In this document: positions 25,918 to 34,569 of the stretch, in pieces
Position numbering within the stretch: the first letter of the stretch is position 1
Layout of the letters: every line of letters begins with the position of its first letter
Origin: Allomuricauda sp. CP2A
GTDB taxonomy: Bacteria > Bacteroidota > Bacteroidia > Flavobacteriales > Flavobacteriaceae
Length of the DNA: 64,000 nt
Assembly (NCBI RefSeq): GCF_001683915.1
Contig: NZ_LXTT01000169.1
Location: 1-64,000, forward strand
Reading direction: 5' to 3'
Made by a program: the position numbers and the translations under genes
The notes under the pieces: generated by a model
Database searches by the model: none
Told to the model about the DNA's origin: nothing
What the model saw: the letters and a program-made list of their open reading frames with translations, nothing else

Positions 25918-27978
25918 ATGAAAAGACTGATCTTGCTTTTTTTTATGCTGATAGCCCTTGGGATCCAATCCCAAGAGGTTACCCTTTTGCAGTTTAATGC
26001 TGAAAACGGCTCTGCAATTACCCAAAGCAATACAAATACGGTTGCCCAGACCGATTTTGTAAAACACCTTGACGGCCTTAGCGACAGAAAACTTACCCAA
26101 TTTGTTCGGAAAAAAGGAATGGCTGATAAGCTCATCAAAAAAGCCGATGAGTATTTTGACCAAATGTGGTATGCCGAAGCAGCACGTATTTATGACATTG
26201 TCCTTGAAAAAAGTGACGAAAAACATACGTTCGGGCTTTTGGCCAAAGCCGGGGATTCGCATTATTATAGCGGAAATCTGGAAAAATCCTATAAATGGTA
26301 CCACGAACTGTACGAAACCTACTCCGATCAAATCACCGAAGACCGATTTTTTAAGTATACCCACGCCCTAAAAGGTACGGGCAGGTACCGCCGGGCTGCC
26401 AAACTCACCAAGTTGTTCCGCCAGAAAAGGGACGAGCCCCTCAATGAATTGGAAAACGTTGCTCCACCCACTTGGAAAAGCATCGCTTTAGTGGAAATAA
26501 AGAACTTGGCCATTAACTCCAAGTATTCGGATTTTGCACCCATGTTCCACAAAGATTCCGAAGTCGTCTTTGCTTCGGCCCAGGATTCATCATTCTTGAC
26601 CACAAGGCGCTATCGGTGGACCAACCAGCCTTTTTTAGATCTATACGTCGCCAAAGCCAAGGAGGACAATGGGGATTTATACGGCACCAAAAAATTCTCC
26701 AAAAAAATCAACACAAAATACCATGAGGCCTCCGTTGCCTTTTCCCCAGATCAACAGACCATATACTTTACCCGAAACAATTATGGCAAAAGATTAAAGC
26801 GGGGAAAAAATGGGATCAACCACCTAAAAATTTACCAATCCAACCTAATTGATGGCGAATGGACCAACGCAGTGGAAGTTCCCTTTAATAGTGAAAATTA
26901 TTCCACAGGGCATCCTTCCATAAGTCCAGACGGCACAAAAATGTACTTTGTCTCTGATAAACCGGGAGGTTACGGTGAAACCGACATCTACGTAGTAGAT
27001 ATATTGGAAAACGGAGAGTTCTCCGAACCCAAAAACCTAGGAAGGGGCATCAACACTAGCGGCAAGGAAATGTTTCCGTATATCACGGAAAACACGCTTT
27101 ATTTCTCCTCCAATAGGGCCATGGGCTTTGGTGGTCTGGATGTGTACAAAGCTGAATATTCCAACGATGTCTTTGGCGTGGCCTATAACCTTGGCGAGCC
27201 CATCAATAGCAATAGGGACGATTTCTCCTATATAGTGGACAGCTCAGGCGAAAAGGGATACTTTGCTTCCAACAGAAAAGGGGGCAAGGGAGACGATGAC
27301 ATTTACTCCTTTATCTCCATCGTGAACCACAATGCCATTTCCGGTATCGTTAAAGACGCAACATCTGGGGAGCCTCTGGAGGGTGCCAAGGTGATTCTCT
27401 ACAACAGGGACAACCTGCTTTTAGCCGAAGCCACTACCGATGCTGATGGAAATTATCATTTTGAGGGACTTGAATCCACGTCGGAATACCTTCTTAAAAC
27501 CTCAAAAAAGGGATATTTTGAAGCCGATGCCAACATAAAGACCAAGGATAACATTAGCATTGCGGCTGACCAATCCTTACAACCCATCAAGGAAATCATT
27601 GACGAAGAGAAAAAGGTGGTGAATCTGGAGCCCGATGCCATTTTCTTTGATTTTGACCGATTTGCCATTAAACCCAAAGCGGCCAAAGAGTTGGATAAGT
27701 TGGTGGCCGTATTGAATGAGTATGAGGATATGGTCATTAAGATTGAATCCCATACCGATGCTATTGGAAGCAAGGCCTACAACAAATACCTTTCGGATGA
27801 GCGGGCCAAATCCACTAGGGATTATATCATTTCGCAGGGCATTGACCCATCGAGGATCGCCAGTGCCATTGGATATGGGGAAGAACGCCTGCTCAACGAT
27901 TGTGCGGACGGTCACCGGTGCCCTCCGGATAAACACCAACAAAATCGACGATCGGAATTTATCATCGTATCCCAATAA
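25918..27978 (+). CDS. OmpA-family protein with TPR, beta-propeller and CRD domains (PorE-like)
   Basis: The 686-residue exported protein has a signal peptide (MKRLILLFFMLIALGIQSQ). Domains in order are TPR-like helices (about 55-140), a PD40/WD40-like propeller (about 185-455, with GHPSISPDGTKMYFVSDKPG), a carboxypeptidase-regulatory-like domain (about 465-550, ISGIVKDATSGEPLEGAKV), and an OmpA peptidoglycan-binding domain (about 570-686). This is the domain order described for PorE, a T9SS accessory protein. Flavobacteria carry several paralogues, so direct T9SS function is inferred. It is preceded by a strong ribosome-binding site and followed by a terminator at 27986. Confidence 0.85.
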   Translation: MKRLILLFFMLIALGIQSQEVTLLQFNAENGSAITQSNTNTVAQTDFVKHLDGLSDRKLTQFVRKKGMADKLIKKADEYFDQMWYAEAARIYDIVLEKSDEKHTFGLLAKAGDSHYYSGNLEKSYKWYHELYETYSDQITEDRFFKYTHALKGTGRYRRAAKLTKLFRQKRDEPLNELENVAPPTWKSIALVEIKNLAINSKYSDFAPMFHKDSEVVFASAQDSSFLTTRRYRWTNQPFLDLYVAKAKEDNGDLYGTKKFSKKINTKYHEASVAFSPDQQTIYFTRNNYGKRLKRGKNGINHLKIYQSNLIDGEWTNAVEVPFNSENYSTGHPSISPDGTKMYFVSDKPGGYGETDIYVVDILENGEFSEPKNLGRGINTSGKEMFPYITENTLYFSSNRAMGFGGLDVYKAEYSNDVFGVAYNLGEPINSNRDDFSYIVDSSGEKGYFASNRKGGKGDDDIYSFISIVNHNAISGIVKDATSGEPLEGAKVILYNRDNLLLAEATTDADGNYHFEGLESTSEYLLKTSKKGYFEADANIKTKDNISIAADQSLQPIKEIIDEEKKVVNLEPDAIFFDFDRFAIKPKAAKELDKLVAVLNEYEDMVIKIESHTDAIGSKAYNKYLSDERAKSTRDYIISQGIDPSRIASAIGYGEERLLNDCADGHRCPPDKHQQNRRSEFIIVSQ

Positions 27979-27985
27979 AAATATG

Positions 27986-28007
27986 AGCCCCTTTTGGGGC
28001 TTTTTTT
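27986..28007 (+). terminator. Rho-independent terminator after the OmpA-family gene
   Basis: Stem AGCCCC/GGGGCT with a TTTT loop, followed by a run of seven T, beginning 8 nt after the stop codon. Classical intrinsic terminator on the plus strand. Confidence 0.85.
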
Positions 28008-28223
28008 GTGTCCTTTCCCTTCCTTGCCACAGTACATCGATATTTGCGCTCGTTGAACGGTAACCACCAATGTGCACTATATCGATGAAAAGTATGCCCT
28101 TGTGGAAATCTGGGTTCTGTAAAAAGCTTTTATCCCCGTTTTAGTGCCTTTTATCTTAATGTTTTTCCCTCCATTGCCCAAAGCCCAATCTTTGTCTTGT
28201 CTTTGAATCTTAAAAACTGACTT

Positions 28224-28394
28224 ATGAAAAAATTATTACTCGTTAAAGAAATCTATATTGAGGGATTCCGCAACTTGGGACACTACCTCATTGAAAAATA
28301 CTTTAAAATATTTGCCTGGTTCAGCTTTGTCATGTTTTTCATTGTGCTTTATGCCTTTGTGTACAGAATAGCTACTGGCTTCGCATTTGACTAA
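28224..28394 (+). CDS. Small conserved-looking membrane protein (56 residues)
   Basis: The open frame ATG...TAA encodes 56 residues: a basic N-terminus (MKKLLLVKEIYIEGFRNLGH), then one hydrophobic helix (about 32-49, FAWFSFVMFFIVLYAFVY) and RIATGFAFD at the end. It may belong to a small flavobacterial family (I think of DUF6747, not verified). It is bounded by the terminator at 27986-28007 upstream and the palindromic terminator at 28421-28448 downstream, so it is a single transcription unit. Function is unknown. The rest of 28008-28223 shows no clear promoter match. Confidence 0.6.
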   Translation: MKKLLLVKEIYIEGFRNLGHYLIEKYFKIFAWFSFVMFFIVLYAFVYRIATGFAFD

Positions 28395-28420
28395 CGACCT
28401 CAAATAAGAATTTAAAGAAC

Positions 28421-28448
28421 AAAAAAGCCCGGATATCCGGGCTTTTTT
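28421..28448. terminator. Bidirectional terminator, perfect 28-nt palindrome
   Basis: AAAAAAGCCCGGAT followed by its exact reverse complement. The GC-rich stem with an A run on one side and a T run on the other would stop transcripts from both the small plus-strand gene (ends 28394) and the minus-strand DUF4837 gene (ends 28471). Confidence 0.85.
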
Positions 28449-28470
28449 GATGTAGTATTTTTGTTTTAAT

Positions 28471-29469
28471 TTATTGTATTTGTTTTGAGGGATTAAAGTC
28501 AACCGTTCTTAAAATGGCTTCCAGCTCAAACATGTAGTCTCTTTTTTCAGCCGATGGCGCAAAGGTGAATCCCTCCAAGACCATCTTTCTGTTATGCTCC
28601 TCATCGTTGATGATGTAGGTTAAAAATGGACCCGCCATGGGATAGCCTTGTATATCCCAGATTCCTCGTACCTCAACGGCTTTTTTTCCTCCAATTTCAG
28701 TGGGAAACACATAAGGCGCAAATGCCATTTCGGTTTTCATGTACGTGTTTTCGTAGGGGCCCGGAACATATTTCTTCCCGATGGAATCGCGCATTTTTAC
28801 AATATCTTCCACAAAAGTGGAATCGTTGGAAAAGCTGTTCTCCGGCATCTCATAGGCAATGATGTTCATGGTCCCTTTTGGAATCTGAATATCCATCCAC
28901 ACAAATTTATTGTCCCGTTTGCCCACTTTGTACAGTGACGGAACCTTCATGCTTATGCCAAACTCCTCCTGAAAAGCCTTGTCCTTGCTCAATGAACGCT
29001 CAAACCGTTTTTGGGCTTCAGAAATTTCCATTTGTTTAAACGCCTCAATGGCCTTGGGTGCCAAGGAATCCAAGTTACGGTTCAGCACATCATGGGTTTG
29101 TCCAGTAACCACCGCAACCTTCTGCGGTTTGGAATATGCATCTGTTTTTATATGCGCTAAAGAGGAAGAATCTTGCTCAACATACAAAACAGAACGGGAA
29201 TAGGTTGTTGTTCCTTTGAACACTTTTGGAGGAACCTGTACAAGGGTGAAAATGGCTTCAGGTTGAGGGAGTCCCAAGACCTGTGCGGCAAAATGTTCCC
29301 TAATATTATCGCCCACATCACTTTGCCATAGTTCCGTGTCCATCACAACCATTAAGGAGTTAACGCCCCCTGTTGATGGTGGAAGAAATCTTTCTTTGGG
29401 CCCTGAATCTTTACAAGACCATAGCACCACCACCAAAATGATGCTACATAGTGTTCCAATTTTTTTCAT
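28471..29469 (-). CDS. DUF4837 family lipoprotein
   Basis: The 332-residue protein has an N-terminal hydrophobic segment ending in a lipoprotein-like WSCKD (Cys at about residue 19). It continues with GGVNSLMVVMDTELWQSDVG and YSRSVLYVEQDS, both typical of the Bacteroidota-only DUF4837 family. No enzyme motif is seen. It probably sits in the periplasm or outer membrane. It lies 12 nt downstream of the lytic transglycosylase gene, which suggests a shared operon and a cell-envelope role. The function is not known. Confidence 0.82.
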   Translation of the reverse strand: MKKIGTLCSIILVVVLWSCKDSGPKERFLPPSTGGVNSLMVVMDTELWQSDVGDNIREHFAAQVLGLPQPEAIFTLVQVPPKVFKGTTTYSRSVLYVEQDSSSLAHIKTDAYSKPQKVAVVTGQTHDVLNRNLDSLAPKAIEAFKQMEISEAQKRFERSLSKDKAFQEEFGISMKVPSLYKVGKRDNKFVWMDIQIPKGTMNIIAYEMPENSFSNDSTFVEDIVKMRDSIGKKYVPGPYENTYMKTEMAFAPYVFPTEIGGKKAVEVRGIWDIQGYPMAGPFLTYIINDEEHNRKMVLEGFTFAPSAEKRDYMFELEAILRTVDFNPSKQIQ

Positions 29470-29481
29470 ATCGAGTTAAAT

Positions 29482-31089
29482 TTACGAAGAACAATCGCAC
29501 AATTTAAGTTTTGTGCCCGGTTTTAGGTTATTGCTACTAAGACCGTTCCATTCTCGTAAATTTTCAATGGAAACTCCGGGATATTTTTTGGAAATCGTCC
29601 AAAGAGAGTCCCCGGGCTGTACTGTATGTATTTTGGAATTGCTGGCCACCGTTCCAGAAGCCGATTTTGAGGTGCTCGTTTTAGCGACAGTTTTTTCAGG
29701 AATGTAAGGTTTTCTAGGGAAGATGGTCAACCGCTGTCCAATACGCAGGTTGTTGCTTCGCAATCCGTTCCATCGTATAATTTGGCTTACCCCCACACCA
29801 TAGCGCTCCGCAATCTTGCCCAGATAATCCCCACTTTTTACTTTGTAGCGTATTTGGCTTTCGGCTGCAATCATCTGGGGCAATGGCTTTTCCAGAGAAT
29901 CCAATTCCTTTTTCACATAGGCATAGATCTGCTCTTCATTGGCCACGAATTTTCCAATTTTTGCCTTTGGCAAACGAAGGGCATAGTCTTTTCCCTTCAC
30001 TTTTGGAATGACGTTCAGTTTGTATGCCGGGTTCAGCATCTCCAATTCTTCCGTGCTGATGTCCACCAACTTGGATATTTGATCAAAGGTGATGAGGTTT
30101 TTTACATGGACTGTATCCGTTTCAAAATAGGGTCTGTCCGCCTTTTTGTACTCAAGCCCGTGTTCTTCGGCATATTCAAAAATGTACATCGTCGCCAAAA
30201 ATGCGGGAAGATAGCCTGCTGTTTCACGTGGAAGAAATGGACGTATGTTCCAATAGTTCTCATACCCACCAGATCTGCGAATGGCTTTATTTACATTTCC
30301 TGGGCCTGAGTTGTACGCGGCCAGGGCCAAATCCCAATCGTCAAAAATTTCATAGAGCTTGGAGAGGTACTTACTGGCTGCTTTTGTCGCCAAAATGGGA
30401 TCATGCCGTTCGTCCACATAGCTGCTTACATCCAATCCGTACATTTTTCCGGTGCTGTACATAAACTGCCAAAGCCCCTTGGCTCCGACCCTTGATCGCG
30501 CCCTTGGGTTCAATGCCGACTCAATAATAGCCAAATATTTTATTTCAAGTGGAATGTCGTGGTTGTCCAATTCTTGTTCAAACAATGGGAAATAGAATTG
30601 GCTTGCCGTCATCATCCGTTGCATCAAATCCCTTCTTCGGGTCAAGAAGGATTTAATGACACTTTCCAAGGAAGGATTATAGGTGATATTGAACGGGGTC
30701 TTCTCATCCATTCGGGCCAACCTAGCTTTCAATGTGTCCGTTGGCAGGTCCACAACAACTATGGAATCGTTCTCGGATCCATTCTGAATTTCCAATAGCA
30801 TATCACTGAACAATTGCGCGCTGCTGTGAAGTTCTTTCAACCAAAGGCTATCGTACCGATGGGCCTCTTCCAAATCCTGTAACTGAAACTCCCCTTTTTT
30901 ATCGACTTCCAACACAAAGGGACTTCCATCAATATTGACCTTGGTAATCGTGATTTCCTCTGCTTCATCCGATTGTAACAAGGTGGAATCTTGGACTGCC
31001 AACTGAATGGAATCAATCTCTTGGGCAGTTCCCGTGGAAACTGCAAAAAGAAGCGCTGCGCAGACCGCTGTGTTCAATTTTTGGGTCAT
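29482..31089 (-). CDS. Membrane-bound lytic murein transglycosylase with LysM domains (MltD-like)
   Basis: The start MTQKLN at 31089 gives a signal peptide ending near STGTAQ. Residues about 165-320 form an SLT domain: the catalytic Glu in YLAIIESALNPRARSRVGAK, GLWQFMYSTGKMYGL, AAYNSGPGNVNKAIRR, and the RPFLPRETAGYLPAFLA motif. Two LysM domains follow (about 400-443 and 485-530), which bind peptidoglycan. It should cleave the glycan backbone to 1,6-anhydroMurNAc ends. It is followed by the DUF4837 lipoprotein gene. A parS-like sequence lies inside the SLT part at 30220. Confidence 0.9.
   Translation of the reverse strand: MTQKLNTAVCAALLFAVSTGTAQEIDSIQLAVQDSTLLQSDEAEEITITKVNIDGSPFVLEVDKKGEFQLQDLEEAHRYDSLWLKELHSSAQLFSDMLLEIQNGSENDSIVVVDLPTDTLKARLARMDEKTPFNITYNPSLESVIKSFLTRRRDLMQRMMTASQFYFPLFEQELDNHDIPLEIKYLAIIESALNPRARSRVGAKGLWQFMYSTGKMYGLDVSSYVDERHDPILATKAASKYLSKLYEIFDDWDLALAAYNSGPGNVNKAIRRSGGYENYWNIRPFLPRETAGYLPAFLATMYIFEYAEEHGLEYKKADRPYFETDTVHVKNLITFDQISKLVDISTEELEMLNPAYKLNVIPKVKGKDYALRLPKAKIGKFVANEEQIYAYVKKELDSLEKPLPQMIAAESQIRYKVKSGDYLGKIAERYGVGVSQIIRWNGLRSNNLRIGQRLTIFPRKPYIPEKTVAKTSTSKSASGTVASNSKIHTVQPGDSLWTISKKYPGVSIENLREWNGLSSNNLKPGTKLKLCDCSS
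30220..30235. promoter_or_regulatory. parS-like sequence inside the lytic transglycosylase gene
   Basis: TGTTTCACGTGGAAGA matches the ParB site TGTTYCACGTGGAACA at 15 of 16 positions. It overlaps codons for the conserved LPRET segment of the SLT domain, so it may be partly coincidental. Listed because of the other sites at 33.7, 37.4 and 39.3 kb. Confidence 0.35.
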
Positions 31090-31208
31090 GTGGACAAGGT
31101 TTGGTTTTTGGGGCAAACTAAAATGGTGCTTTTTTCTGAAATATTAAAATTTCAAGTCAAAAACATCCTTAATTTTAGTGCCTCTCCCAATAATCCATAA
31201 CGTGGAAC

Positions 31209-32399
31209 TTAGTCCAATATTGCAGCAATGCCCGGTAGGGTTCTGCCTTCAAGGCTTTCCAGCATGGCCCCGCCTCCCGTGGAAACGTAGCTGACCTTAT
31301 CCTCAAAGCCAAATTGTTTCACCGCAGCTACGGAATCACCCCCGCCCACAAGTGAAAATGCGCCTTTTTGGGTGGCTTCATCAATATAGTTTCCAACAGC
31401 GATGGTTCCCTTGGCAAAGCTTTCCATTTCAAAAACACCCACGGGTCCGTTCCAAAGAATGGTCTTGGATGCCAAGATTACTTGTTTGAAAATTTCCAGC
31501 GTTTTTGGCCCTGCATCCAAACCTTGCCACCCATCAGGGATTTGATCAACATCCACAAACTGGGTGTTGGCTTTATTGTCAAAGGCGTCAGCGGCCAACA
31601 CATCAACTGGAAGGTATACGTTTACATTTTTGGCTTCGGCTTGTTTTAGAATATCGAGGGCCAATTCCATTTTATCGTCTTCACAAATGGAGTCGCCTAC
31701 CTTACCCCCTTTGGCCTTTACAAAAGTGTAGGTCATTCCGCCGCCGATAATGAGATTGTCCACCTTGTCCAGAATGTTTTCTATAATGGTGATTTTGGAG
31801 GAAACCTTCGCTCCGCCCAAAATGGCGGTCACAGGTTTTTCCCCAGTCTGCATTACTTTTTCAATGGCCTCAATTTCGTTTGCCAGCAGGTATCCGAAAC
31901 ACTTATTGTCAGGGAAAAATTTAGCCACAATGGTGGTTGAGGCATGGGCGCGGTGGGCCGTACCAAAGGCATCGTTTATATAGATATCGCCATGTTTGGA
32001 CAAGGCTTCGGAAAAGGCCTCATCACCGGCTTCCTCTTCAGCATGAAACCGAAGGTTTTCCAACAAAAGTACCTCCCCTTCTTCAAGCGCAGAAACAGCG
32101 TCGTCGGCCACTTTACCCACACAGTCTTCAGCAAATTTTACTTCAACCCCAATGATTTCGGAAACTTTTTCCACGATATGCGAAAGCGACATGTCTGGGT
32201 TTACTTTTCCCTTTGGCCTTCCCAAGTGGCTCATTAAAACAGCCGAGCCGCCATCTTCCAAAACTTTTAGAATGGTAGGCTTTGCAGCTTCAATCCTACT
32301 GGTATCGGTTACATTGAAATCGCCGTCCAACGGCACGTTGAAATCAACACGGATCAATGCTTTTTTTCCTTCAAAGTTGTAATCGTCTATCGTCTTCAT
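31209..32399 (-). CDS. pgk: Phosphoglycerate kinase
   Basis: The 396-residue enzyme has the Pgk N-terminal [10 protein letters not shown], then [22 protein letters not shown], and the C-terminal [13 protein letters not shown] and [13 protein letters not shown] nucleotide-binding motifs. It transfers phosphate from 1,3-bisphosphoglycerate to ADP in glycolysis and runs backwards in gluconeogenesis. Full length, transcribed alone, with a good -7 box at 32423-32430. The gene is divergent from holB. Confidence 0.98.
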   Translation of the reverse strand: MKTIDDYNFEGKKALIRVDFNVPLDGDFNVTDTSRIEAAKPTILKVLEDGGSAVLMSHLGRPKGKVNPDMSLSHIVEKVSEIIGVEVKFAEDCVGKVADDAVSALEEGEVLLLENLRFHAEEEAGDEAFSEALSKHGDIYINDAFGTAHRAHASTTIVAKFFPDNKCFGYLLANEIEAIEKVMQTGEKPVTAILGGAKVSSKITIIENILDKVDNLIIGGGMTYTFVKAKGGKVGDSICEDDKMELALDILKQAEAKNVNVYLPVDVLAADAFDNKANTQFVDVDQIPDGWQGLDAGPKTLEIFKQVILASKTILWNGPVGVFEMESFAKGTIAVGNYIDEATQKGAFSLVGGGDSVAAVKQFGFEDKVSYVSTGGGAMLESLEGRTLPGIAAILD

Positions 32400-32422
32400 G
32401 TAGTGTGTCTTTATGAGAAGCC

Positions 32423-32430
32423 CAAAAGTA
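32423..32430 (-). promoter_or_regulatory. pgk: Putative pgk -7 promoter box (TACTTTTG)
   Basis: Perfect TAnnTTTG match on the minus strand, 23 nt before the pgk start codon. This is a usual distance for a flavobacterial promoter with a short leader. A clear -33 TTG was not found. Confidence 0.45.
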
Positions 32431-32493
32431 AAGATTTCCTGTCTTTTGCCTAGGGTGCTTTTGCTATATTTTGTTTTTTATCAAGGCTATTCT

Positions 32494-32587
32494 AGTCATG
32501 CTGAACTCCTGTTCAGAGGCAGGCAAGGTGTTTCAGCCCACTTATTATTTTTTTGGATGAGACCCTGAGACAAACTCCGGGTGACGA
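32494..32587. repeat. Intergenic repeat element related to the 45.9-kb element
   Basis: The left arm has GTCATGCTGAACTCCTGTTCAG (shown here as arms GTCATGCTGAA and TTCAG). The right arm has TGAGACCCTGAGACAA and GGGTGACG. The same order of arms, GTCAT-CTGAA...TTCAG and TGAGA-CCTGA-ACAA...GTTGACG, occurs at 45870-45950. It lies between divergent pgk and holB and is less symmetric, as if decayed. Dispersed palindromic intergenic repeats of this style are common in flavobacterial genomes. Confidence 0.5.
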
Positions 32588-32655
32588 TTAATTTCATGGT
32601 CTACATTCAAAATTCCATCAAAAGTAGGCGTAGCTAAAAAATGTATCTTTGGCTT

Positions 32656-33807
32656 ATGCTGTTCAAAAATGTTTTAGGGCTAGAGCATATCAAAAACCAT
32701 TTGGTGACCACTGCCAATTCTGGAAGAGTGGCACATGCCCAATTGTTTGTGGGTGCCGAAGGTTCTGGAATCCTGCCCATGGCCTTGGCCTATGCGCAAT
32801 ACTTGTTGTGTGGCAACACTGGTGGTGAAAATGAGGGTGAAAACACCGTCTGCAATGCCAAATGCAACTCGTTGACGCACCCTGATCTGCATTTTGCGTT
32901 TCCGGTTTCCAATTCGGATAAGGTAAAATCGCATGCGGTGAGCGATCATTATCTGGAAGAGTGGCGACACTTTGTAAAGGAACAGCCCTACGGCAATCTT
33001 TTTGATTGGTACCGGCACATCGGCATTGAAAAAAAACAAGGACAAATTGGGGTGGACGAAGCTCAGGACGTGGTAAAAAAATTGTCGTTGAAATCGTATG
33101 AGGGGGGTTATAAGGTGCTCATCCTTTGGATGGCCGAAAAAATGAACCTTTCCGCGGCCAACAAACTCCTAAAACTGATTGAGGAACCGCCACAAAAAAC
33201 GGTTTTGCTCCTGCTTGCGGAAGAAGAGGAGCAAATTATCAATACCATCCGTTCCCGATGCCAAGTGTTGCATTTTCCTCCGTTGACCGAGCAGGTCATT
33301 ACGGATGAACTGATCCGCAGAGGTGTAAGTCCAAGTGAGGCACATACCATGGCCCAAGAGGCCAATGGCAATTTTAATAAGGCCTTGGATCTGATGAACA
33401 AGGATTCTGAGGATTTAGTGTTTGAGCGTTGGTTTGTGCAGTGGGTTCGCAGTGCGTTCAAGGCGAAGGGAAACAAAGGTGCTATCCAAGAATTGATTCT
33501 TTGGAGCGATGAAGTGGCCAAAACCGGCCGTGAAGTACAAAAGCAGTTTCTGAACTACTGTATCACCTTGATGCGCCAAGCGCTTTTGCTCAATTACAAA
33601 GCCGATGAATTGGTCTATACCAAAGTTCATGTGGAGGGTTTTGACCTGAACAAGTTTGCGCCCTTTGTGCACGAAAACAATATTTTGGATATAGTGGAAG
33701 AACTTGAAAAAGCCATTTTTCACGTGGAACGTAATGGCAATTCCAAGATCATCTTTACGGATCTATCAATAAAACTTACGCGGTTGTTGCATACTAAGGC
33801 CGCCTAA
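32656..33807 (+). CDS. holB: DNA polymerase III subunit delta'
   Basis: The 383-residue clamp-loader protein starts MLFKNVLGLEHIKNHL; I prefer 32656 over 32641 because this matches family starts. The Walker A position is degenerate (VGAEGSGILPM instead of GKT), as expected for delta', which does not hydrolyse ATP. It has Cys residues of a zinc-module-like segment (CGN...CNAKC), KLLKLIEEPP and the SRC motif (IRSRCQVLHF). It acts in the replisome to load the sliding clamp. A parS-like sequence overlaps its 3' part at 33716. Confidence 0.9.
   Translation: MLFKNVLGLEHIKNHLVTTANSGRVAHAQLFVGAEGSGILPMALAYAQYLLCGNTGGENEGENTVCNAKCNSLTHPDLHFAFPVSNSDKVKSHAVSDHYLEEWRHFVKEQPYGNLFDWYRHIGIEKKQGQIGVDEAQDVVKKLSLKSYEGGYKVLILWMAEKMNLSAANKLLKLIEEPPQKTVLLLLAEEEEQIINTIRSRCQVLHFPPLTEQVITDELIRRGVSPSEAHTMAQEANGNFNKALDLMNKDSEDLVFERWFVQWVRSAFKAKGNKGAIQELILWSDEVAKTGREVQKQFLNYCITLMRQALLLNYKADELVYTKVHVEGFDLNKFAPFVHENNILDIVEELEKAIFHVERNGNSKIIFTDLSIKLTRLLHTKAA
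33716..33731. promoter_or_regulatory. parS-like sequence inside holB
   Basis: TTTTTCACGTGGAACG matches TGTTYCACGTGGAACA at 14 of 16 positions, with the 13-nt core TTTCACGTGGAAC intact. It is encoded within AIFHVERNG near the end of holB. It is weaker than the sites flanking mnmG. Confidence 0.35.
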
Positions 33808-33818
33808 AAATAGCAAGC

Positions 33819-34214
33819 ATGGAAAATTTACTTCAGAATGCCACCGAAATCCTTTTGCTCCTTTTTTTGACCATTACTTTTTTACAGAGCGGCATAGACA
33901 AGGTGCTGGATTGGAAAGGCAATTTAGGCTGGCTCAATGGCCATTTTTCCAAAACTATTTTTAAGGGAAATGTTCCTTTGCTGCTGGGAATTGTACTGGT
34001 CATGGAAATATTGTCCGGGGTGCTTTCTGCAGTTGGGATTGTGCAATTTCTGGTTGAAGGAAAAAGTTCCATTGGTTTTTACGGGGCTCTTTTCGGCGCA
34101 CTTACCCTTTTGATGCTCCTTTTGGGGCAACGGGTGGCCAAAGATTATGTTGGTGCGCAAACCATAGTAGTGTATTTTATCCCAACAGTATTTTTGTTGT
34201 ATTTGATGCAGTGA
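33819..34214 (+). CDS. DoxX-family membrane protein
   Basis: The 131-residue protein has four predicted membrane helices (about 10-26, 48-68, 80-103, 112-130) and the DoxX-like start of helix 1 with QSGIDKVLDW. DoxX-type proteins are small quinone- or thiol-redox-linked membrane proteins, but most members have no proven role. It is 11 nt after holB and 31 nt before a monooxygenase-fold gene, in the same direction, and another DoxX-like gene lies 1 kb further on. Confidence 0.75.
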   Translation: MENLLQNATEILLLLFLTITFLQSGIDKVLDWKGNLGWLNGHFSKTIFKGNVPLLLGIVLVMEILSGVLSAVGIVQFLVEGKSSIGFYGALFGALTLLMLLLGQRVAKDYVGAQTIVVYFIPTVFLLYLMQ

Positions 34215-34245
34215 TTGCTAAACTTTATTTTAAAAACGGCTCGTT

Positions 34246-34569
34246 ATGACCACTACAGGGTTTGTTTATATTTGGGAATACCTCGTTAAAGAAGAGTGTC
34301 TTGAGGAATTCAAAAAGGCTTATGGGCCAACAGGTGATTGGGTTCAATTATTCAAAAAAGGGATTGGTTATAATTTTACGGAGCTTCATGAAGATGTATC
34401 AAATCCACAGCGGTTTATAACGGTTGACTTTTGGAATTCAAAAACGGACAGGGACAATTTCCGGAATCAATTTTCCAAGGAGTTCATCGCTCTGGATAAA
34501 CGTTGTGAGAATTTTACAGCACAGGAAAAGTTGATAGGTGATTTTTATTGTCATACCAATCGATTTTAA
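34246..34569 (+). CDS. Antibiotic-biosynthesis-monooxygenase-like (ABM fold) protein
   Basis: The 107-residue protein has the ferredoxin-like ABM layout: strand FVYIWEYLVKEECLEEFKKAYG, the helix DWVQLFK, strand FTELHEDVSNPQRFITVDFW, then SKTDRDNFRNQF. ABM proteins include quinol monooxygenases and haem-degrading enzymes, and many are stress-related with no known substrate. The 3' end overlaps the following Crp/Fnr gene by 22 nt, so coupling is likely. The specific reaction cannot be read. Confidence 0.65.
   Translation: MTTTGFVYIWEYLVKEECLEEFKKAYGPTGDWVQLFKKGIGYNFTELHEDVSNPQRFITVDFWNSKTDRDNFRNQFSKEFIALDKRCENFTAQEKLIGDFYCHTNRF

Noticed and set aside
25825-26364. 179-codon minus-strand open frame at the start of the OmpA-family gene
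   Set aside because: It is fully antisense to a gene with clear domains and a strong ribosome-binding site, and shows no recognisable family.
30220-30235. parS-like match in the lytic transglycosylase gene as an independent strong site
   Set aside because: It falls on codons for the conserved LPRET segment of the enzyme, which alone produces much of the sequence. Kept only as a weak member of the cluster.
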